From an uncultured Eubacteriales bacterium (GTDB lineage: Bacteria > Bacillota_A > Clostridia > Christensenellales > Aristaeellaceae), in assembly GCA_902766515.1 (NCBI GenBank), contig CACXEB010000455.1, positions 1 to 8,960 on the forward strand: a stretch of DNA of 8,960 bases, in the 5' to 3' direction. The position numbers and the translations under genes are program-made. Under the pieces are notes generated by a model, which had not been told where the DNA came from, searched no databases, and worked only from the letters and a program-made list of their open reading frames with translations. Positions 5,326 through 8,960 of this stretch are shown here, piece after piece. Numbering within the stretch: position 1 is the stretch's first letter; every line of letters begins with the position of its first letter.

Positions 5326-6045
5326 TTGTTTCCCGGTTTTACACAGGACACGGTTCAGTTTTTTCTGGACCTGCGCTTTCACAACGAAGTGCCTTATATG
5401 CACGCCCGGCACGACGATTATGTCCGCCAGGTGCAGCAGCCGTTTTACCAGCTCATTTCCGAGCTGTCGGCGGACATGCTGAAGATCGATCCGGACTTTG
5501 AGCTTCGTCCCTCGAAATGCCTGTCCAGGATCAACCGTGATACGCGCTATTCGACTGACAAATCCCCGTACCGCGACCATCACTGGATCGCCTTCCGCCC
5601 GGCGGGGGTCGACAAGTACGCCCAGCCGTTCTACTGGGCCGAGTTCGGTCCGGACAGCCTTTCCTGGGGCGCGGGGATCTGGGGTCAGGACCGCGCGGTG
5701 ATGAACGCCTTCCGGCAGAAACTGATCTACGAGTCCGACAGCGTGATCACGCTCATCGCCAAACTCAAACGGAAGCACATCATCCCGGACGGCGCGTCCA
5801 TGCCCCGGCTGAAGATCCCCGCCGAGGTGCCCGAAGCGCTTCATCCGCTGTACCGGCTCAAATCCATCTATTTTGAGCGCATGGGCATCCAGTACCAATG
5901 GGCGTTTGAGGCGGACCTGGCGGACCGCATCATCAAGGACTTCCAGGCGCTGAAACCCGCCTACCTGCTGCTCAGGGAATGCGCGCGGAAGGCGACGCAG
6001 GAAGCGCCCCAGACTTCGTCCCACCAAAATAAAGATATGTTTTGA
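5326..6045 (+). CDS. DUF2461 (TIGR02453) family protein
   Basis: A 239-residue soluble protein. The family hallmark is SRINRDTRYSTDKSPYRDH (67-85), followed by an F/Y/W-rich strand region and GAGIWGQDRAVMNAFRQKL (115-133), as in other DUF2461 members. The length is normal for the family. No signal peptide or membrane segment is visible, so it should be cytoplasmic. The biochemical function of DUF2461 is not established, and I do not assign one. It starts with TTG behind a very strong ribosome binding site, 22 bases after the ArsC-like gene, and ends 10 bases before the mutase, whose own GGAGGT site follows the stop. The C-terminal tail (about 224-239) is polar and probably disordered. Confidence 0.9.
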   Translation: MFPGFTQDTVQFFLDLRFHNEVPYMHARHDDYVRQVQQPFYQLISELSADMLKIDPDFELRPSKCLSRINRDTRYSTDKSPYRDHHWIAFRPAGVDKYAQPFYWAEFGPDSLSWGAGIWGQDRAVMNAFRQKLIYESDSVITLIAKLKRKHIIPDGASMPRLKIPAEVPEALHPLYRLKSIYFERMGIQYQWAFEADLADRIIKDFQALKPAYLLLRECARKATQEAPQTSSHQNKDMF

Positions 6046-6055
6046 CGGAGGTACT

Positions 6056-7582
6056 ATGATCGACTTAGCTTCATTGAAATCAGGCAGCGACATCCGCGGC
6101 GTCGCGCTGGGCGACGGCGCCGAGCTGACGCCCGGGATCGCCGCGCGCTATGCCGTCGGGTTTGCCGCCTGGCGGAAAGCCAGCGGGCATCCGCTCCGGA
6201 CGGTGGCGATCGGCCGCGATTCCAGGCTGACCGGAAAGGCGATCCTGCAGGGGGTGGCCGACGGGCTGCGCGGCGAAGGCATCGACGTGTTTGACTTCGG
6301 GCTCTGCACGACGCCGGCGATGTTCATGTCGCTGCTGACAGACGGTTTCCAGGCGGACGCCGCACTGATGATCACAGCCAGCCACCAGCCTTCCGACAGG
6401 AACGGCATCAAATTCATCCTGCCCCACGGCGGCATCAGCGGCAAGGAGCTTGACCAGGTCATCGCAGCGGCCAAGGCTGCGGACATCCGGTCCTCCCTGA
6501 CCGGCGCGCTGATCCAGCGCGACTACCTGCCGGCTTACCAGGGCATCCTGGCCAGGCGCATCCGTGAAGGCCTCGGGACGGACGCCGAGAAACCGCTGGC
6601 CGGGCTCCATATCGTGGTGGACGCGGGCAACGGCGCGGGCGGCTTTTACGCCGATCTGCTCAGCAGCCTCGGCGCGGACACGGCCGGCAGCCAGTTCCTG
6701 GAGCCGGACGGGCGCTTCCCGAACCATATCCCCAACCCGGAGGATCCCGTCGCCATGGATGCCATCAGCCTCGCCGTCACCAGAAGCGGCGCGGACCTGG
6801 GCGTCATTTTCGACACGGACTGCGACCGGGCGGCGATCGTCGACAGCACCGGGCGCGAGATCAACCGCAACCGGCTGATCGCCCTGATCTCGGCCGTCCT
6901 GCTCGGCCGCAAAAAGGGCGGAACCATCGTCACCGACTCCGTGACCTCTTCCGGGCTGAAACAGTTCATCGCCGATCAGGGCGGCGTCCATTACCGGTTC
7001 AAGCGCGGCTACAGGAACGTCATCGACGAAGCAATCCGCCTGAACAGTGAAGGCGTTGACTGCCCCCTCGCGATCGAAACAAGCGGCCATGCCGCCCTGC
7101 GGGAAAACCATTTCCTGGACGACGGCATGTACCTGGTCACCGTGCTGATCATCGAGGCCATGCGCCTCAAGCAGCAGGGCAAAGACCTGGCCAGCCTGAT
7201 CAGTACGCTGCGGGAGCCGCTGGAAAGCGTGGAAATCCGGCTCGATATCCTGTCGAAGGACCGCCACGCCGTTGCGGATACCATTTTCAGCCAGATCACG
7301 GCATGCGCCGAGCAGTCTGAAACGCAGCACATCGCGCCCGACAACCGCGAAGGCATCCGCATCCAGTTTGACCTGGACGGCGGGCAGGACAACGGCTGGT
7401 ACCTCATCCGGCTTTCGGTCCACGATCCGGTCATGCCCCTGAATATCGAAAGCGACGTCGCCGGCGGCGTGCTTGCCATGGCGAAGAGCCTGTATTCCGT
7501 CCTGGAACGCGATGAAGCGGTGATTGACCTGCGGCATCTGCGTGCCTATATATCAAAAGAGGAGGCAAAACAAAATGTCTGA
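6056..7582 (+). CDS. Phosphohexomutase (phosphomannomutase/phosphoglucomutase superfamily)
   Basis: A 508-residue alpha-D-phosphohexomutase, which moves phosphate between C1 and C6 of a hexose through a phosphoserine. Domains appear in order: the catalytic loop TASHQPSDRNGIKF (107-120, phosphoserine S109; the usual TASHNP reads TASHQP), the Mg2+ loop DTDCDR (253-258), the sugar-specificity loop ETSGH (341-345), and a C-terminal phosphate-binding domain. In the last domain the expected SGTEP loop is SVHDP (454-458), followed by VMPLNIES. Substrate (mannose, glucose or glucosamine phosphate) cannot be chosen from sequence, so no gene symbol is given. The length is slightly above the usual 450-480. 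The changed phosphate loop suggests a distinct subfamily rather than standard ManB or GlmM. GGAGGT (6047-6052) precedes the ATG. The end overlaps the transketolase start by 8 bases, so the two are translationally coupled. Confidence 0.92.
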   Translation: MIDLASLKSGSDIRGVALGDGAELTPGIAARYAVGFAAWRKASGHPLRTVAIGRDSRLTGKAILQGVADGLRGEGIDVFDFGLCTTPAMFMSLLTDGFQADAALMITASHQPSDRNGIKFILPHGGISGKELDQVIAAAKAADIRSSLTGALIQRDYLPAYQGILARRIREGLGTDAEKPLAGLHIVVDAGNGAGGFYADLLSSLGADTAGSQFLEPDGRFPNHIPNPEDPVAMDAISLAVTRSGADLGVIFDTDCDRAAIVDSTGREINRNRLIALISAVLLGRKKGGTIVTDSVTSSGLKQFIADQGGVHYRFKRGYRNVIDEAIRLNSEGVDCPLAIETSGHAALRENHFLDDGMYLVTVLIIEAMRLKQQGKDLASLISTLREPLESVEIRLDILSKDRHAVADTIFSQITACAEQSETQHIAPDNREGIRIQFDLDGGQDNGWYLIRLSVHDPVMPLNIESDVAGGVLAMAKSLYSVLERDEAVIDLRHLRAYISKEEAKQNV

Positions 7583-8960
7583 TATCCGCGAGCAAACCGT
7601 CAACACGATCCGTATTCTGAGCGCGCAGACAGTTCAGAAGGCGAAGTCCGGACACCCCGGCGCGCCGATGGGCATGGCGCCGCTGGCCTACGCGCTGTAT
7701 CAATACCAGCTGAAAGCCAACCCCGCCGATCCGAAGTGGCCGGACCGCGACCGCTTTGTGCTGTCCTCCGGGCACGCGAGCGCCCTGCTTTACTCCCTCC
7801 TGCACCTGTACGGCTATGGCCTGAAAATGGACGACCTCAAGCAGTTCCGTCAATGGGGCAGCCTGACCCCCGGCCATCCGGAATACAACCACACCGCCGG
7901 CGTCGAAACGACAACCGGCCCGCTGGGCCAGGGCGTCGCCAACGCCGTGGGTTTCGCGATCGCTGAGACCATGATGGCCGCCCATTTCAACCGGGAAGGC
8001 TTCCCCGTAGTGGACCACAGGACCTACGCTGTCTGCGGCGACGGCTGCATGATGGAGGGCATTTCCTCCGAAGCCGCTTCCCTGGCCGGCACCCTGCAGC
8101 TCGGCAAGCTGACCCTCCTGTATGATGACAACGAGATCTCGATCGAGGGCAACACGGATATCGCGTTCCGCGAAAACGTCGGCGCCCGCTTCGAAGCCTA
8201 TGGCTGGGACGTGATCCGCGTCCAGGACGGCAACGACTGGACCCAGGTCAAGGCCGCGCTGGAGCAGGCGAAAACGAACGACAAACCGACGCTGATCATC
8301 TGCCCCACCATCATCGGCTTCGGCTGCGACGCGAAAGCCGGCACCCCGGGCGCGCACGGCGAACCGCTCGGCGAAGAGAACGTGCTGAGCGCGGCGAAAA
8401 AGCTGGGCATGCCGGAAACGCCCTTCACCGTGGCGGACGATGTGTACACGCACTGCGCCGAATCGGCCGCGCGCGGCGCCAAGGCGGAAAAGGACTGGCA
8501 GGATATGATGGCCAGGTATCGCGCCGCCTATCCCGAGCTGGCCGCTGAATTTGAACAGTGGATGAGCGGCAAGGTGGACGAAGCGCTCTTCCAGGACGAA
8601 GCCCTGTGGGCCTTTGACGGCAAGATGGCCACCCGCGCGACCTCCGGCGAGATGATCAACCGCCTCGCGCAGCGGCTGCCCAACCTGGTCGGCGGCTCCG
8701 CGGACCTCGCGCCCTCCAACAAGACCAACATCAAGGGCGGCGGCGATTACAGCGCCGAAAACCGCGCCGGCCGGAACCTGCATTTCGGCGTCCGCGAGCA
8801 CGCGATGGCCGCGATCTGCAACGGTATCGCGCTCCACGGCGGCCTGCGGGTCTTCTGCGGCACCTTCTTCGTCTTCAGCGATTACATGAAGCACGCCATG
8901 CGCCTGAGCGCCATCATGAAGCTGCCGGTCACCTACGTGCTGACCCATGACTCCATCGGC
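7575..8960 (+). CDS. tkt: Transketolase (3' end outside window)
   Basis: The first 462 codons are present; a full transketolase has about 660, so roughly the last 200 residues are beyond the right edge. It moves two-carbon ketol units between sugar phosphates in the pentose phosphate pathway, using thiamine diphosphate and Mg2+. Seen in order: SGHPGAPMGMA (25-35), SSGHASALLYSLL (64-76), TTTGPLGQGVANAVG (112-126), the ThDP/Mg2+ motif GDGCMMEG (155-162) through to DDN (184-186), GAHGEPLG (259-266), GGSADLAPSNKT (373-384), and the catalytic Glu in FGVREHAM (E408). The window ends in THDSIG, the beginning of the conserved loop that follows. It is a single-chain, full-type enzyme, not the split N/C form. 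AGAGGAGG (7558-7565 region) lies 9 bases before the ATG, inside the end of the mutase gene; the overlap is 8 bases. Confidence 0.96.
   Translation, partial: MSDIREQTVNTIRILSAQTVQKAKSGHPGAPMGMAPLAYALYQYQLKANPADPKWPDRDRFVLSSGHASALLYSLLHLYGYGLKMDDLKQFRQWGSLTPGHPEYNHTAGVETTTGPLGQGVANAVGFAIAETMMAAHFNREGFPVVDHRTYAVCGDGCMMEGISSEAASLAGTLQLGKLTLLYDDNEISIEGNTDIAFRENVGARFEAYGWDVIRVQDGNDWTQVKAALEQAKTNDKPTLIICPTIIGFGCDAKAGTPGAHGEPLGEENVLSAAKKLGMPETPFTVADDVYTHCAESAARGAKAEKDWQDMMARYRAAYPELAAEFEQWMSGKVDEALFQDEALWAFDGKMATRATSGEMINRLAQRLPNLVGGSADLAPSNKTNIKGGGDYSAENRAGRNLHFGVREHAMAAICNGIALHGGLRVFCGTFFVFSDYMKHAMRLSAIMKLPVTYVLTHDSIG

Noticed and set aside
6080..7537. Long minus-strand ORF (485 codons) opposite the phosphohexomutase
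   Set aside because: An antisense shadow. The plus strand carries catalytic, metal and sugar loops, while the minus frame has no motif and no ribosome binding site was seen.
7431..8948. Long minus-strand ORF (505 codons) opposite transketolase
   Set aside because: An antisense shadow of a strongly conserved enzyme, caused by GC-rich codon use.

Overview
The window looks like chromosomal DNA of a GC-rich member of the Bacillota, most likely an anaerobic, gut- or rumen-type member of Clostridia. The reasons are a T-box leader, strong purine-rich ribosome binding sites, a secreted SH3/peptidoglycan-binding protein, and the Clostridia-type gene order nadD-yqeK-rsfS. The genus cannot be fixed from the sequence alone. 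No phage, IS, CRISPR, tRNA or rRNA sequence was seen.

Layout. (1) Positions 1-547, minus strand: 5' part of a secreted protein with a signal peptide, an SH3-like domain and the start of a peptidoglycan-binding domain, running off the left edge. (2) Positions 548-1042: a divergent regulatory region. It holds an AT-rich spacer with a probable minus-strand promoter, a perfect 10-bp inverted repeat, a strong plus-strand promoter (731-759), and a complete T-box riboswitch (about 766-1023) with Stem I, a specifier loop, Stem II, a IIA/B-like region, Stem III, and mutually exclusive antiterminator and terminator. The specifier reads as ATC (Ile). (3) Positions 1043-3307: the gene under T-box control, a 754-residue fusion of an XRE-type helix-turn-helix, a cupin and an AMP-forming acyl-CoA synthetase. 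(4) From a promoter whose -35 box overlaps that gene's stop codon, a tight plus-strand operon: a nadD-yqeK fusion, rsfS, a cysteine-less ArsC-like protein, a DUF2461 protein, a phosphohexomutase, and transketolase running off the right edge.

How it may work. The T-box should let the acyl-CoA synthetase be transcribed when a tRNA, read here as tRNA-Ile, is uncharged. Anaerobes can make isoleucine from 2-methylbutyrate or propionate by activating the acid to its CoA thioester and then carboxylating it reductively. An Ile-specific T-box in front of an acyl-CoA synthetase would fit such a salvage route; this is inference. The fused HTH and cupin domains suggest a further layer of control or sensing. 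The downstream operon joins NAD synthesis and dinucleotide turnover (NadD/YqeK), ribosome silencing (RsfS) and sugar-phosphate metabolism (phosphohexomutase, transketolase).

The most interesting item is the T-box plus HTH-cupin-acyl-CoA synthetase module. Secondary items are the loss of canonical residues in the NadD half, the ArsC-like protein and the mutase.
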